Shown here: piece by piece, positions 25,807-36,006 of the stretch
Layout of the letters: the number at the start of each line of letters is the position of its first letter
How positions within the stretch are numbered: the first letter of the stretch is position 1
Source: CAZXEU01 sp964639665
Lineage (GTDB): Bacteria; Bacteroidota; Rhodothermia; Rhodothermales; Bin80
Assembly (NCBI GenBank): GCA_964639665.1
Contig: CAZXEU010000121.1
Span: forward strand, 62,001 to 126,000
Length of the DNA: 64,000 bases
Direction of reading: 5' to 3'
Made by a program: the position numbers and the translations under genes
Notes under the pieces: model-generated
Databases searched by the model: none
The model's input: the letters and a program-made list of their open reading frames with translations, nothing else
What the model was told of the DNA's origin: nothing

Positions 25807-27987
25807 CTAGCGCAAAAAGGCTTCCGTCAGTCCCCCGTCGACGTTGAGAATCTGCCCCGTCGTCTTCGCGAGGCGCCTTCCCACCAGCAAGAAAATGGCT
25901 TCCGCCTGGTCAGCAGGTGAGATGGCCTGCTTGAGGAGGGTCCTTTCCGCGTAGAAGTCCGCAAGACGCTGCTGCAGCGTCGCGAGGTCCTCTGCTTCCT
26001 CGTACGGCAGTGCGTACCTGGCCAGCGAAGCCCGGACACGCTCCAGCGAAAACATGCCGCTGCCCTCAATCATGGTAGCCGGTGCCAGGCCGTTTACGCG
26101 GACGTGCGGCGCCAGCGCCATTGCCAGCTCGCGAACGAGGTGGTTGGCGGCAGCCTTGCTCGCATCATAGGCGAGACTGCCCTTCTTGGGGACCGTGGCG
26201 TTGACGCTGGTCGTGACGACGAGACTGCCGGGAAGAGCCTGCTCCTGCCAGATGCGCCGCGCTTCGTCCGCGACCAGATAGGGTCCTGTCGCATTCACCG
26301 CAAAGGAGTCGGCCCACGCCCTGTCGGGAACTTCGCCGCTGGGATCCGGGCTGACGTAAAGCCCCGACGTGATGACCAGATGGTCCAGTCCACCGTAGGC
26401 GAGCAGCAATTTGCGCAACGCCTCCCTGATGGAGTCCCGGTCCGTTACATCACAGGCCAGTCCTATGACCGCGCCGCTTCCCGAAATACCTGATCCTGCT
26501 ACGCCAATGCCCATCCCGATCGCGCGAAGATTCTCTTCCGCGACCTCCCGCGCAGCGTCTTCCCGCAGGTCCATGGCTGCCACAGTCGCGCCTTCCGCCA
26601 CAAGCCGGCCCACCGCAGCACGGCCGATGCCGCTGCCCGCACCGACCACCGCCACAATCTGGCGCGACAGCTCCATTTCCGGGGGCATGCGCTGCAGCTT
26701 TGCCTCTTCCAGGCTCCAATACTCGATGTCAAAGGCTTCCTGGCGGTCAAGTGCCGTGTACTTCGACACGGCTTCGGCTCCGCGCATGACGGCAACCGCC
26801 GCCTTGTAGAATTCTGCCGTTACCCGGCTTTCGCTCTTGGTCTTGCCCCAGGTGATCATGCCCACTCCGGGCACCAGCACTACCGTAGGATCCGCTACGC
26901 GCATGGCAGGCGAATCCACCCGGCAATGTGCGCTGTAGTAGGCCGCGTAGTCGTCGCGGTAGCGGGCAATTCCTGCGTCCAGTTTCTTCCTGAGCGCCCG
27001 GACATCCTCCTTGCCGGGCTGCCAGTCTACGTACAGCGGCTTGATCTTCGTTCGCAGGAAATGATCCGGGCAGGAGGTCCCAAGCTCCGCCAGACGCTCC
27101 GCGTCCACGGAGTTCGCAAAGCGCAGGATCTCCTCGTCGTCCTCAAAGGTACCGATGAAGCGGCGAGTCGTGCTGACGCTCCCTCGAAGCCATGGCAGAA
27201 TTGCGGCAAGCACGTCAGCCCTGTCCCCTTCGGATAGCGCCGTGCAGCGTGCTCCACCGAAGTCGTACGCGCCTGCGCCTGCGCTCTCCAGATATTGCGC
27301 CGCCCGCTCGATGAGCGCCAGGCTGAGCAGGTAGCATTCCCTGTCATCATCAGCCCAGTTGATGAGGCCGTGCCCGCCCAGCATCACTCCCTGTGCCTCC
27401 GGATATTCCCTGCAGACATTCTGCAGCTTCAGTCCGAGCTCGAAACCGGGCCTCTGCCAGTCTACCCATATCACGCTATCACCATAAATCTCCCTCGTGA
27501 GGGCCTCGCCGTGCGCGGCAGTGGCAAGCGCGATACAGGCCGTGGGGTGGGTATGGTCAACGTGCCGGTAGGGCACGAACGCATGAAGAGGCGTATCTAT
27601 GGAGGGCGCGCGCGGATTCAGGTTGAAGGTGCACTGGCGGAAGAAGCCCACCATCCGGTCCTCGGCTTCGGTCTTGGGGCCCCGCTCCGGCATGCCCGCA
27701 TAGACCTGCTGCAATGCCATCAGCCTGTCCAGATAAAGCGAGGCAAAATTTGCCTTCACCGACGTGCGCAAGTCGCCTCCCGAGCCCTTGACCCAGAGCA
27801 CGGTTGTCGCTTCCCCGGTCAGTGGATCCGCTTCGACAAGCTTGGAGGAAGTATTGCCGCCGCCGGTATTTACAATTCGCCAGTCTGCGCCCAGGAGATT
27901 GGACCGATATACGAGCCGCTCCACAGCGTCCAGCTCCCGGGCCTTTTCCGTGTCCCAGAGATCCTGCACGTGCCTGAACTCTTGCAT
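25807..27987 (-). CDS. Bifunctional rhamnulose-1-phosphate aldolase / short-chain dehydrogenase (RhaEW-like)
   Basis: This 726-residue fusion has an N-terminal class II aldolase (about residues 1-420) and a C-terminal short-chain dehydrogenase (about 440-726). The aldolase part shows GGGNTSSKL near residue 42, VDHTHPTACIAL near residue 146 and MLGGHGLINW near residue 200 for zinc. The dehydrogenase part has VVGAGSGIGRAAV near residue 446 for NAD and YDASKAAANH near residue 610 for catalysis. Known members split L-rhamnulose-1-phosphate into dihydroxyacetone phosphate and L-lactaldehyde and oxidise the latter to L-lactate. It may also serve the fucose route here. The sequence TGTTAAG 15 bases before the start resembles one half of the locus palindrome but is not paired. 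Confidence 0.88.
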   Translation of the reverse strand: MQEFRHVQDLWDTEKARELDAVERLVYRSNLLGADWRIVNTGGGNTSSKLVEADPLTGEATTVLWVKGSGGDLRTSVKANFASLYLDRLMALQQVYAGMPERGPKTEAEDRMVGFFRQCTFNLNPRAPSIDTPLHAFVPYRHVDHTHPTACIALATAAHGEALTREIYGDSVIWVDWQRPGFELGLKLQNVCREYPEAQGVMLGGHGLINWADDDRECYLLSLALIERAAQYLESAGAGAYDFGGARCTALSEGDRADVLAAILPWLRGSVSTTRRFIGTFEDDEEILRFANSVDAERLAELGTSCPDHFLRTKIKPLYVDWQPGKEDVRALRKKLDAGIARYRDDYAAYYSAHCRVDSPAMRVADPTVVLVPGVGMITWGKTKSESRVTAEFYKAAVAVMRGAEAVSKYTALDRQEAFDIEYWSLEEAKLQRMPPEMELSRQIVAVVGAGSGIGRAAVGRLVAEGATVAAMDLREDAAREVAEENLRAIGMGIGVAGSGISGSGAVIGLACDVTDRDSIREALRKLLLAYGGLDHLVITSGLYVSPDPSGEVPDRAWADSFAVNATGPYLVADEARRIWQEQALPGSLVVTTSVNATVPKKGSLAYDASKAAANHLVRELAMALAPHVRVNGLAPATMIEGSGMFSLERVRASLARYALPYEEAEDLATLQQRLADFYAERTLLKQAISPADQAEAIFLLVGRRLAKTTGQILNVDGGLTEAFLR

Positions 27988-28069
27988 GATTGATTCCGTC
28001 GTGTTAAGTGATTGACAACGGGGTACTGGAGAATGGGCCGTGCAGGCGCACCTGTCCCCGGGATTGGGC

Positions 28070-29371
28070 CTACGCGGACACCGTCACGGGTTGCGCTTCC
28101 CTGTAGCCCTTGAGGCCGTAGTGCAGAATGACCAGGAAACACACCAGGGGTACAAGGTACGCCATATGAATCCCGAACAAGTCGGATATCTGCCCCTGAA
28201 TGGCCGTCAGCACAGCTCCTCCCAGAATGGCCATGATGAGGCCGGAAGCCCCGATCTTTGTGTCTTCGCCCAGGCCCTTGATGGCAAGCCCGTAGATGGT
28301 CGGGAACATGAGCGACATGCATCCCGAAATGCCCACGAGCGCAAACGCGCCCACATATCCTCCCGCCATTACGACTACGCAGGTAAGGCCGGACGCCATC
28401 GCCGCCATGGCCCACAACAACACGTGTGGACCGATGTATTTCATAAGACCCGTGCAGGCAAACCGAGCGGTTGAAAACAGCACGATGGAGGCGAGGTAAT
28501 AGCTCGCCGCCGCCTCCTCATTCAGTTCCAGGTTCGACATGATGTAGCGAATCGTGAACGACCAAACGCCGATTTGCGCTCCCACGTAAAAGAACTGGGC
28601 CACGACCCCTTTCGTGTAGTGCTTCTGCCTGAGCAGGCGCCGGATGGTAGAGCCGATTCGCAGGGACTTGTCGCTTTCGCTGCCCTGGGGGAACCGGGTA
28701 ACCGCGAATAGGACCCAAATCACGCCGATAACCAGCGCGACCACCACGTAGGGCCCCATGACGGCGGCCAGCTCACCCTGCTGCACCTGGCGGAGCTGAT
28801 CAGCCGCCATCTGCGCCCGTTCCGCTTCCGTAGCCTGGTGCAGGCCCGAAAGGATGAAAAACTTGCCGATCAACACACCGGTGATGGAGCCGAGCGGATT
28901 GAATGACTGGGCCAGGTTGAGCCTGCGCGTTGCCGTCTCCTCGGGCCCCATGACGATGGCATACGGATTCGCGCTCGTCTCCAGAATGGACAACCCGCCT
29001 GCCAGGATGAAGAGCGCCACAAGGAAGTGGCCGTAGACCATGGTCTGACTGGCAGGATAGAACAGCAGCGCGCCTGCGGCAAAAAGCCCCAGCCCCAACA
29101 GCACACCGGCCTTGTAGGTGAACTTCCGGATGAATATTGCCGCCGGCAGAGCAAGGCAGAAATACGAACCGTAGAAGGCGACCTGGATCCAGGCAGTCTG
29201 GAAATCCGACATGCTCATGATCCGCTTGAAGGTCGCCAGGAGCACGTCCGTCATGTTGTTCGCCACGCCCCAGAGAGCGAACAGACTCGTCAGCAGTATG
29301 AACGGAAACAGGTACTGGCGCGGCACTATGGGTATGCCGCGACGCGGTGTCGTGCTAGCTTCCTGGCTCAT
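28070..29371 (-). CDS. fucP: L-fucose:H+ symporter-like MFS permease
   Basis: This is a 433-residue, 12-helix transporter of the FucP branch of the major facilitator superfamily. The match to the FHS family is clear from TSLFALWGVANNMTDVLL near residue 30, QVAFYGSYFCLALPAA near residue 62, and LETSANPYAIVMGPEETATRRLNLAQSFNPLGS near residues 130-162, the signature of fucose, glucose and galactose symporters. It would import L-fucose or a close 6-deoxysugar across the inner membrane. It lies between the 261-residue aldolase gene and the RhaEW-like gene on the same strand. Confidence 0.9.
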   Translation of the reverse strand: MSQEASTTPRRGIPIVPRQYLFPFILLTSLFALWGVANNMTDVLLATFKRIMSMSDFQTAWIQVAFYGSYFCLALPAAIFIRKFTYKAGVLLGLGLFAAGALLFYPASQTMVYGHFLVALFILAGGLSILETSANPYAIVMGPEETATRRLNLAQSFNPLGSITGVLIGKFFILSGLHQATEAERAQMAADQLRQVQQGELAAVMGPYVVVALVIGVIWVLFAVTRFPQGSESDKSLRIGSTIRRLLRQKHYTKGVVAQFFYVGAQIGVWSFTIRYIMSNLELNEEAAASYYLASIVLFSTARFACTGLMKYIGPHVLLWAMAAMASGLTCVVVMAGGYVGAFALVGISGCMSLMFPTIYGLAIKGLGEDTKIGASGLIMAILGGAVLTAIQGQISDLFGIHMAYLVPLVCFLVILHYGLKGYREAQPVTVSA

Positions 29372-29479
29372 GGTACGGGTATGGACTTGAGGATGGACAT
29401 CGCCTGTCGTGCACGGATCTGTACGGGCAGTATGCAGGGGTTTTCTCGGAAGAGGCGGTATTGTCGTGAGAATCGCACA

Positions 29480-30265
29480 TCAAGGGGCGCTTGCACCGGC
29501 GCCGTGCCTGGCCAACATGCGCTGGCGATAGTGCTCATCGCTTCGGCCGGAAATGCGCTGCACATGATCCGCTTCCATGAAGATGGGCCCTCCGAGCCCG
29601 GCGGCGCCTACAAATATGCGAGCCGCCTTTTCGGCCATGGCCAAAGCCGCAGACACTTCTCCCGGATGTGAACCGACGGCAATAATGCCGTGGTTCTCCA
29701 GAAGAATGGTCTTGGGAATCATGCCGGTTTCGGTTCTGAAGGCTTCGACATCATCGCGTATCCGCCGGGCCAATTCCAACCCCGGATCCACATAGGGGAC
29801 CAGTACGGAGGCCGGGCCGCAGTACACGACCTGATCGGGGATTACGCGCTCCTCGGCAAACTGCCGCTTCCACGGCGAGCAAAGAATCTGGTTTACGCAA
29901 ATGGCGTGGACATGGCCCACGCACGCCACACCGGGAAGCCTCAGAAGCCACGCGTGGAAGAGCGTCTCTACCGATGGCTTGAGTGCGTGCTGATCGGTGC
30001 GGGAATCGAGCAGCAAGGCTTCGATCCCGGAGTCCGACATTCCATTCTCCGATTCGACGGCGGCCAGTACCGGCTCGCTGTCCACCTTAACCAGCTCGTT
30101 CGGTCGCAGCGTGCCCAGTCGCGTCCCGCTGGCTTTCACCAGGAAAAATCGCGCATCAATGCGGCCCGAAACATTGCCCTCGCCCAGGATGGACATGTGC
30201 CGTCCATCACCGAGTTCGTGGGCCAGCGAAACCAGATTGCTCCGGATGTCGGCCGAGCGCGCCAT
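29480..30265 (-). CDS. Class II aldolase/adducin family protein (longer form)
   Basis: This is a 261-residue cytosolic class II aldolase-like protein. Motifs are GEGNVSGRI near residue 28, VKASGTRLG near residue 43, GHVHAICVN near residue 117 with two zinc His ligands, and LLENHGIIAVG near residue 195 with another. It is about 45 residues longer than L-fuculose-1-phosphate aldolase and may act on a different sugar acid or ketose phosphate. It is located 53 bp after the isomerase gene and 108 bp before fucP. Together with the shorter class II aldolase gene at 25017 it gives the block two separate aldolases besides the RhaEW fusion. Confidence 0.82.
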   Translation of the reverse strand: MARSADIRSNLVSLAHELGDGRHMSILGEGNVSGRIDARFFLVKASGTRLGTLRPNELVKVDSEPVLAAVESENGMSDSGIEALLLDSRTDQHALKPSVETLFHAWLLRLPGVACVGHVHAICVNQILCSPWKRQFAEERVIPDQVVYCGPASVLVPYVDPGLELARRIRDDVEAFRTETGMIPKTILLENHGIIAVGSHPGEVSAALAMAEKAARIFVGAAGLGGPIFMEADHVQRISGRSDEHYRQRMLARHGAGASAP

Positions 30266-30318
30266 GCAGACTGCAGATTATGGATGGCTGGACATGAGCA
30301 CCAGACCGAGGCGGACCA

Positions 30319-31932
30319 TCAGCCGGTCTCTTGTTCGAGGCCGCTCTCTGTCCCGCAGACAAAGGTCTCTATGCCCAGGCTCTCGAACGTGGCAACCTTG
30401 GTCGCCAGCGCCTTGCGTGCTGCTGCCGCATCCGGCGCGTACGCTACCTGTATGTGATTGGCCTTGTGGCGCGCCATCATCTGGTCTCGCGAAACACCGC
30501 AAGTCACTGCGTGCATGATCGGCCACTGAGGCGTGGTGAGCTGCCACCTGCGCTCTGTTTCCTCCCGCGGCAATTCCACCGCCCGGGCCATGCCCACGTC
30601 TGCCTTGAGACACCCGTCTTCTACAAAAATGCGGCTCCAGACCACGTCGCCCGGCTTGCTGATGCCCTTAACGGTGCCACCGCCCAGGCGAAAGTACATA
30701 TACGGCTGCCGCTCGCTGCTTGCGCCGGCGTATTCACCGTCAAAATGCGCAGGCGGCACAGCACCTGAAATCTCGAAGACCCATACAAATTGCCCGTTAA
30801 ACGCCTCACCCCAGCGAAGGTCATGCAGCGTCGTCTCCGGAGCATAGCCCAGTTCGCGCCAGATGCGGTTGGTCACAAGCGCATCCAGGCCTGCACACTC
30901 ATCCACTTCGTTGAAGTGCGGAAGGGGCTCTCCCGCATACAGCTCCCGCGAGCCGTCCCGAGACAGGACGGGCGGCCGGTTCGTATTGTTCAGCAGGCCT
31001 TCCGCCAGATCTGATGCCGGAAGCAGGTCCTTGAGTCCCTGCTGATACTGGATGCCGATGGCGTCGCAGCCGAAGTCGTCCGCGATTCGAAGCGCGGCTA
31101 TGTACATCTTGCACTGCAGAAGTACCTGGCGCTCGGTGAGATCCTCCGCTTCATTGGAGCCGAACTGAAACGTCATACCGCGGGCGGTGAGCCAGCCGAG
31201 GCAGGCCGCCGCCTCGGCATCCGGCACCTGCATAGCCTCGTAGTAGAGCGCGCTTTGGCTCAGGCGCTCCTTGAATACTCCCGTGCGGTTAAGCAGATGG
31301 TCCGGGATGATGGCATTGAACATGCCCATACATCCCTCGTCGAAGACGCCCATGATGGCCTTGTCGCGCCTTAGGGCCGCGGCAAGCCTGGCACCGAGCT
31401 GCTCGGCCTCGGACGGCAACCGGAGTCCGGCTGCCGCACGTGCATGACCTACGTCGTGCGCAACCGTCCCGGTTTCCAGCCACGAGCGAAGACCTCTCTT
31501 GAAAAAGTCGTCCGAGAAGTCCTCGCTCCATAACGAGCTGTAGGATACGCCAGCAGTCGTCATGGAGCCGTTAAGATTGAGCATTCCAACGAGACCCGGC
31601 CATGTTCCGCTCCAGTTTGCGACCGTGAGGATGGGGCCTCGGTGTGTGGCGAGCCCAAGGAGTACATGGTGCGAATACTGCCAGGCAGCGCAAACCACGA
31701 CGAGCGGACTGTCAGTGTCAATGCTCCGAAACACGTCGCGACCATAGGTCTGGCTGTCTATGAACCCGTGTCCCGCGTCAGAATGGACCGCATGTCCTCG
31801 CTCCGCGCTGTACCCTTCCGCCTCTATGGCTCGCCGGACGGCACGCTCCACATTCGCCTGCTCAGGCCAGCACTTGCGGTTCGCGGACAGCCGCAAGTCG
31901 CCGCTTGCTATCAGGGTAACGGTCCTGGACAT
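30319..31932 (-). CDS. L-fucose isomerase-like protein
   Basis: This is a 537-residue protein of the L-fucose/L-arabinose isomerase fold, expected to convert L-fucose to L-fuculose or a related aldose to its ketose with Mn. The stretch [20 protein letters not shown] near residue 203 carries a candidate catalytic Glu. The [29 protein letters not shown] stretch near residue 285 carries an Asp/Glu pair, followed by [12 protein letters not shown]. It is shorter than E. coli FucI (591 residues), so it belongs to a different branch of the family. It leads the sugar-catabolism block, 78 bp downstream of the palindromic operator. The start ATG has a weak ribosome site, and a better one serves a tiny in-frame leader upstream. 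Confidence 0.8.
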   Translation of the reverse strand: MSRTVTLIASGDLRLSANRKCWPEQANVERAVRRAIEAEGYSAERGHAVHSDAGHGFIDSQTYGRDVFRSIDTDSPLVVVCAAWQYSHHVLLGLATHRGPILTVANWSGTWPGLVGMLNLNGSMTTAGVSYSSLWSEDFSDDFFKRGLRSWLETGTVAHDVGHARAAAGLRLPSEAEQLGARLAAALRRDKAIMGVFDEGCMGMFNAIIPDHLLNRTGVFKERLSQSALYYEAMQVPDAEAAACLGWLTARGMTFQFGSNEAEDLTERQVLLQCKMYIAALRIADDFGCDAIGIQYQQGLKDLLPASDLAEGLLNNTNRPPVLSRDGSRELYAGEPLPHFNEVDECAGLDALVTNRIWRELGYAPETTLHDLRWGEAFNGQFVWVFEISGAVPPAHFDGEYAGASSERQPYMYFRLGGGTVKGISKPGDVVWSRIFVEDGCLKADVGMARAVELPREETERRWQLTTPQWPIMHAVTCGVSRDQMMARHKANHIQVAYAPDAAAARKALATKVATFESLGIETFVCGTESGLEQETG

Positions 31933-31938
31933 CTCGAA

Positions 31939-31959
31939 TTAGCGTCTGGCCCTTTGCAT
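31939..31959 (-). other. Putative six-codon leader before the isomerase gene
   Basis: On the minus strand a GGAGGA ribosome site is followed seven bases later by ATG, five further codons (MQRARR) and TAA. The stop lies six bases before the isomerase ATG and is in the same frame as the isomerase. The strong site serves the leader rather than the annotated start. It could be a translated leader that feeds ribosomes to the isomerase by reinitiation, or the isomerase gene may once have begun here and gained a stop. There is no functional evidence. Confidence 0.35.
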
Positions 31960-32239
31960 GCGCGACTCCTCCGGCGGGAATGTAACGCACACATTGGAAA
32001 CGCAAAAGGATGTTAAGCTTAACATGTACCTTGCAACATACTCTATTGGCCTGTTCCTGTCAAGCGTGTCCGCCAGCCCTCAGGCCAGATTCTGGCCCAA
32101 CATTTCGTTCAACCCCGGATGTGGGCAACTGCGGCCTGTCTTGCGAACAATTTAATGCCGCGTGCCCTATAATTTTGCAGAATCCGGGACGATACCGAGC
32201 TGAACGAAAACTGCCTCCTGTCAGACGGCCGCCCAAGCC
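31960..32239. other. Divergent intergenic region between isomerase and LacI genes
   Basis: This stretch holds the promoters of two divergent genes. It contains the perfect palindrome at 32010-32025, listed separately. Towards the regulator gene, TAATTTTG at 32170-32177 fits the Bacteroidota -7 consensus TAnnTTTG, with a TTG at 32141, although their spacing is somewhat long. No further gene is visible. Confidence 0.5.
32010..32025. promoter_or_regulatory. Palindromic operator, probable LacI-family site, before the catabolic block
   Basis: ATGTTAAGCTTAACAT is a perfect 16-bp inverted repeat located 78 bp upstream of the isomerase start and 215 bp upstream of the lacI-type gene. LacI-family repressors bind even-length palindromes, commonly with a central CG; here the centre is GC. 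The identical 16 bases occur again at 60165-60180 in front of the TonB receptor gene. On the minus strand it lies between a TTG and a TCCTTTTG element, where a bound repressor would block the promoter. Confidence 0.78.
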
Positions 32240-33244
32240 ATGAGCACTATTCTTGACGTTGCCAGGGAGGCAGGCGTGAGCGCGATGACGGTATCGCGCT
32301 ATTTCAACCAGCCGGAAATGCTTGCTCCGGCCACGACCGAGCGCGTGAAGGCTGCAATACAGCGATTGCAGTACGTGCCAAACGCAGCCGCGCGAAGCCT
32401 GATCAGCGGCCGCTCCAAGACGGTTGCCCTGATACTGGCGGACGTTGCCAATCCATTCTACACCACGATTGCGCGCGGAGTAGAAGATGTGGCCCAGGAG
32501 CACGACTACACGCTCATTCTCGGAAATACCGACGAATCGCGAGAAAAGGAGCGGCGCTACATCGACATCATCATTTCCAGACGCGTAGACGGCGTCATCA
32601 TCTCCTCCTCCCCGGGCAATGACCATCACTTCGGACTGCTGTTTCAGAAAGGCATTCCGGTCGTCCTGATTGACCGAATAGTCAGAGACATCGAAGCTGA
32701 TGCCGTACGCGGGGACACATATACCGGCGGCCAGAAGCTTACAGACCATCTCATTGAACAGGGATTCAAGGATATTGCGCTCATTGGCGGATGGACGGGC
32801 GTCTCGTCCCTGGAAGAGCGAATGGCGGGCTATCGCCTGGCCATGGAGACGGCGGGACTTGTCCCCAAGGTGTATCCCGGTCGGACGGACCGGGAAAGCG
32901 GCGAGGAGATCACCCGACAGCTCCATGCATCCGGAAGCATGCCTGAGGCTGTCATCGCCGCCAACAACTATGTGGCAGTGGGCGCGCTGGTTGCCCTCCG
33001 GAAGCTTGGACTGCGTGTTCCGGAAGACGTGGCGTTGGCCACCTTTGACGACATCGAAAGCGCCGCACTGATATACCCGTTCCTTACAGTCGTCGCGCAA
33101 CCGGCTTACGAGATGGGCGTCATGGCGATGCAGCTGCTTCTTGATCGCATGCACGGCTACTCGGGGCCTCCCCGGAGTCGCCTCCTACCCACAGAAATGA
33201 TTATTCGCAGTTCATCGCTCGCCCGGGCGGTGACACTGCACTGA
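32240..33244 (+). CDS. LacI-family transcriptional regulator
   Basis: This is a 334-residue repressor. The N-terminal helix-turn-helix is TILDVAREAGVSAMTVSRYF at residues 3-22, followed by the hinge helix PNAAARSLISG near residue 50. The ligand-binding domain has VALILADVANPFYTTIARGVEDVA near residues 62-85, DGVIISSSP near residue 115 and DVALATFDDIESAALIYPFLTVVAQP near residues 255-280. It stands between the fucose/rhamnose catabolic block and the SusC/SusD block and is probably the regulator of both as well as of the TonB/sulfatase block. The effector is presumably a deoxysugar or derivative. It has a convergent neighbour, the GH116-like gene, 46 bp beyond its stop. Confidence 0.92.
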   Translation: MSTILDVAREAGVSAMTVSRYFNQPEMLAPATTERVKAAIQRLQYVPNAAARSLISGRSKTVALILADVANPFYTTIARGVEDVAQEHDYTLILGNTDESREKERRYIDIIISRRVDGVIISSSPGNDHHFGLLFQKGIPVVLIDRIVRDIEADAVRGDTYTGGQKLTDHLIEQGFKDIALIGGWTGVSSLEERMAGYRLAMETAGLVPKVYPGRTDRESGEEITRQLHASGSMPEAVIAANNYVAVGALVALRKLGLRVPEDVALATFDDIESAALIYPFLTVVAQPAYEMGVMAMQLLLDRMHGYSGPPRSRLLPTEMIIRSSSLARAVTLH

Positions 33245-33290
33245 GAACCGGCGCTCGCGCGAACGGCAGATTCCGCAAGCTTTCGCGGAC

Positions 33291-35897
33291 CTAACTGCCG
33301 GCAGCTTCGACCACAAAAGTCGTGGCCTCGCCCTGCGGGAACACCATACCTCCTTCGAATTCCCGCTGCCCGAACCCGTTCAGGTCAAAACCGTCCAGCG
33401 TCAGGCTCCCGTTCAGAGGCTCTAGCGTCACCGTCCTCCGCCGGCCGCCGCCGGAAATCCCCACGATTCCATACTCCCTGCCATTGGACCAGAAGTACTC
33501 GCCAGAGTGTGGATTGAAGCCCATGCGCGCATCTACTGCGGAGTATTGGAACCCCGTGTATGCCAAAATGCCTGCCCACGCCGCCATGGCTCTGGAATAC
33601 CGGTGACCGTATTCTCCCTCATTGAACGGGTTTCTCTTGTGTCCGTCATAGCGGTCCCGAATAGCTCTGAATACCTTCAGTCCTGAATCTACCTCGCCCT
33701 CGTAGATAAGGTGCGCGGCCGTGCTGTACTCAAACCCCGTCATGATCTCCGTGTAGTACGGAAACGGGAAATCCAGCAACTCGCCCCTCGGGTAGCTCGC
33801 CATGAGCAATCCGGCCTCGCTGCCCAGCCCGAAGCTTCGGAAGGTATTGAAGTGCTCGTTGAAGTCCTCGATGTAATTGTATTTCATGATGCTGCGGAGC
33901 GTCGTCTTAACGTGCTCCGGATCAAGCAGATACCCGAGCCCTGCGGTATGGGCCAGGTACTGGCCGACCAGTTGGTCCACCAGACACCCCTTGCCCAGCT
34001 GCGCCACCTTGCTGGTTCCCTCCGGGATATGGTGCTCGTAGTATTCCCCGTTGAAGATATTGTCGTCTATCCAGGCGCGGCCCCGCTCGAACAGGTCTCT
34101 CGTTTCGTCCGCGAAGGCATCGTCTCCCAGGTGCCTTGCCATTTCCTCGGAGGCACGCAGCGCGCCTAGGTACCAGCCAGCCATCTGGGGATTGGGGCCC
34201 AGATAATTGATGTCCATGGTGTTGTGCTGGCTGCCCTCCATCACGCCGTCCTTGTCCTGGTCCCAAACGCCTGTCCATGCGAAGCTCATGGCCTTGCGAA
34301 TATTGGGCCAGAGATTTTCGAGCATTTCGTCATCGCCCGAAAGCTGCCAGTCACGGTACATCTTGATAAGCGTGCCCATCTGGCCGTCCGCCGCCCGGTT
34401 CTGGAAGCTTCTTGCACGGCTATCGATCGGGAGCCCGACGCGATAGCTCATGCCACCGTCGTCATTTACCGAGTGACGGAATTCCACTTCCCGAAACTTG
34501 AGTGCCAGATCGCCAAACAGGAAGGGAGTAGTCGACTCGTAATTCCACACGTGGAAGCACGTGCCAAAGCCCCATCCGGAGCTTTTGGAAGCACCAATCG
34601 TGGTTCCCTGGATGCTGCCGGTTCCCTCGAATCCGAATGGAAGCCCATCGGCCGTTCGGAAGACCGTTTGGCTGCGCAGGTTGTTTAGATTGAACAGACC
34701 CGCCTCTTTCAAGACGTCTGGCGCATCGCTCTCGACTAGCGCGCGAACAAACTGCACCGTCTCGGCTTCCAGCTCTTCCAGTTGGGCCCCCATCTGCTCG
34801 GCCACGGCCCAGGCATCGTCGTAGAGCGTCGTGTAGTAGTTACCGACAATTTCGGTCCCCCCGTATGCTCCCGCATGGTGGACGCCGTGATCCCAGGCGC
34901 GGCGATTCGGGAAATGCCAGGTCAGAAGAAACGTGACCTCTCTGGTCTGGCCGGGCTCAAGGTCAACCTTAACGGCCAGGGTCGCAGGCGGAGTCTGAAT
35001 GGCGCGCGCCGTGTCCGGATGGTCGGTCAACTCACCGTCTGCGATGAAGTCATCCCAGAATTCACGGAAGGTCCAATTCCAGCCCAGCGGCGCCCAGGAT
35101 GTTCTGTGCGAGACCATACCCGGGCTATTGGTTGCCAGGGCCATGGTGCCCCAATTCACATCGAGTGAATCGACGCCTTCTGACGTCATGAATATGCCCG
35201 CAAGGCCACCCGCGACTCTATACTCATTAACGTTGTTGTTCGGTGCGCCCGTCCATCCATCCGCCCCGATATAATTTGGCACCATGCCCACAACTGCCGC
35301 CTCCAGTGCCTCGGCGGATTGGTTGGTAAGGACGTACCGCAGTACGGCGACCGGGATGCCGCTCTTGTCGGCGTCGCCTACGATGAGCGGGTTAAACGCT
35401 TCGAGCCGCACGTCCACGGGTACGTCGGAGTGCTCGAACTGCACCTGGGCCAGCGGATAGGCTGCCGCAAACTTTGTGCTCTGAAAGCGCGGAAAACCTG
35501 AATTGACCGCATCGGCGCCCCAGTCCCCGCTGTGCTCCCGCGCAGGCACCGGGCCTTCCAGTACACGGACCTCGCCCGACGTGTCGCTTTGGCTGTAGTA
35601 AAGGGCAAAGAAAGGGCCGTTGGCAATGGTCGGTAGCACAAGCTTGAACGCGGGCAGATAGCCAAGTGCCCCCCTGTTCATCAATTCCCAGTCGCGAAGA
35701 TCCCCCCGGCCGCCAACCGAAACCGTGCCTGTGCCAATGCCTCCGAGTGGCATCGCGACTTCGTCCAGATACTGCCCCGAATACGTCCGGAGGACCGGCC
35801 AATCGGCATTCCACTTGGGTGACGTTGTTGGCTGGACGCACGACGATACTGCCAGAAGCAAGGCCCCGGCCAGAAGCTGTTGGAACCGCGAGTTCAT
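33291..35897 (-). CDS. GH116-family-like glycoside hydrolase lipoprotein
   Basis: This is an 868-residue secreted enzyme of the GH116 type, the family of non-lysosomal glucosylceramidase and some beta-glucosidases/beta-xylosidases. The signal is lipoprotein-like ([13 protein letters not shown]). The N-terminal beta domain opens with [25 protein letters not shown]. The (alpha/alpha)6 barrel shows [10 protein letters not shown] near residue 452, with a candidate nucleophilic Glu, and [22 protein letters not shown] near residues 553-574, with the candidate acid/base Asp. HNTMD replaces the more common HNTYD. It follows the SusD gene by 109 bp and is the only enzyme of this block. The start may also be one codon upstream. 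Confidence 0.84.
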   Translation of the reverse strand: MNSRFQQLLAGALLLAVSSCVQPTTSPKWNADWPVLRTYSGQYLDEVAMPLGGIGTGTVSVGGRGDLRDWELMNRGALGYLPAFKLVLPTIANGPFFALYYSQSDTSGEVRVLEGPVPAREHSGDWGADAVNSGFPRFQSTKFAAAYPLAQVQFEHSDVPVDVRLEAFNPLIVGDADKSGIPVAVLRYVLTNQSAEALEAAVVGMVPNYIGADGWTGAPNNNVNEYRVAGGLAGIFMTSEGVDSLDVNWGTMALATNSPGMVSHRTSWAPLGWNWTFREFWDDFIADGELTDHPDTARAIQTPPATLAVKVDLEPGQTREVTFLLTWHFPNRRAWDHGVHHAGAYGGTEIVGNYYTTLYDDAWAVAEQMGAQLEELEAETVQFVRALVESDAPDVLKEAGLFNLNNLRSQTVFRTADGLPFGFEGTGSIQGTTIGASKSSGWGFGTCFHVWNYESTTPFLFGDLALKFREVEFRHSVNDDGGMSYRVGLPIDSRARSFQNRAADGQMGTLIKMYRDWQLSGDDEMLENLWPNIRKAMSFAWTGVWDQDKDGVMEGSQHNTMDINYLGPNPQMAGWYLGALRASEEMARHLGDDAFADETRDLFERGRAWIDDNIFNGEYYEHHIPEGTSKVAQLGKGCLVDQLVGQYLAHTAGLGYLLDPEHVKTTLRSIMKYNYIEDFNEHFNTFRSFGLGSEAGLLMASYPRGELLDFPFPYYTEIMTGFEYSTAAHLIYEGEVDSGLKVFRAIRDRYDGHKRNPFNEGEYGHRYSRAMAAWAGILAYTGFQYSAVDARMGFNPHSGEYFWSNGREYGIVGISGGGRRRTVTLEPLNGSLTLDGFDLNGFGQREFEGGMVFPQGEATTFVVEAAGS

Positions 35898-36006
35898 CAT
35901 CTGCAGGGCCGTGCGGTTTTTGACAGTCTGGTCCCGAGTGTGCGTGCGGCCAGCCCCGGCGTGACACAAACCCGGGCAAGGGAGACGCTCGCGACCAACA
36001 GTTTAT

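Noticed and set aside
28002..28017. TGTTAAGTGATTGACA before the RhaEW-like gene as a fourth operator
   Set aside because: Only the left half-site matches; the right half is TGACA with a different spacing, and it lies too close to the start codon to be convincing.
32060..33154. 364-residue minus-strand frame opposite the LacI-family gene
   Set aside because: The plus-strand protein has an unmistakable helix-turn-helix and ligand domain; the antisense product has no motif.
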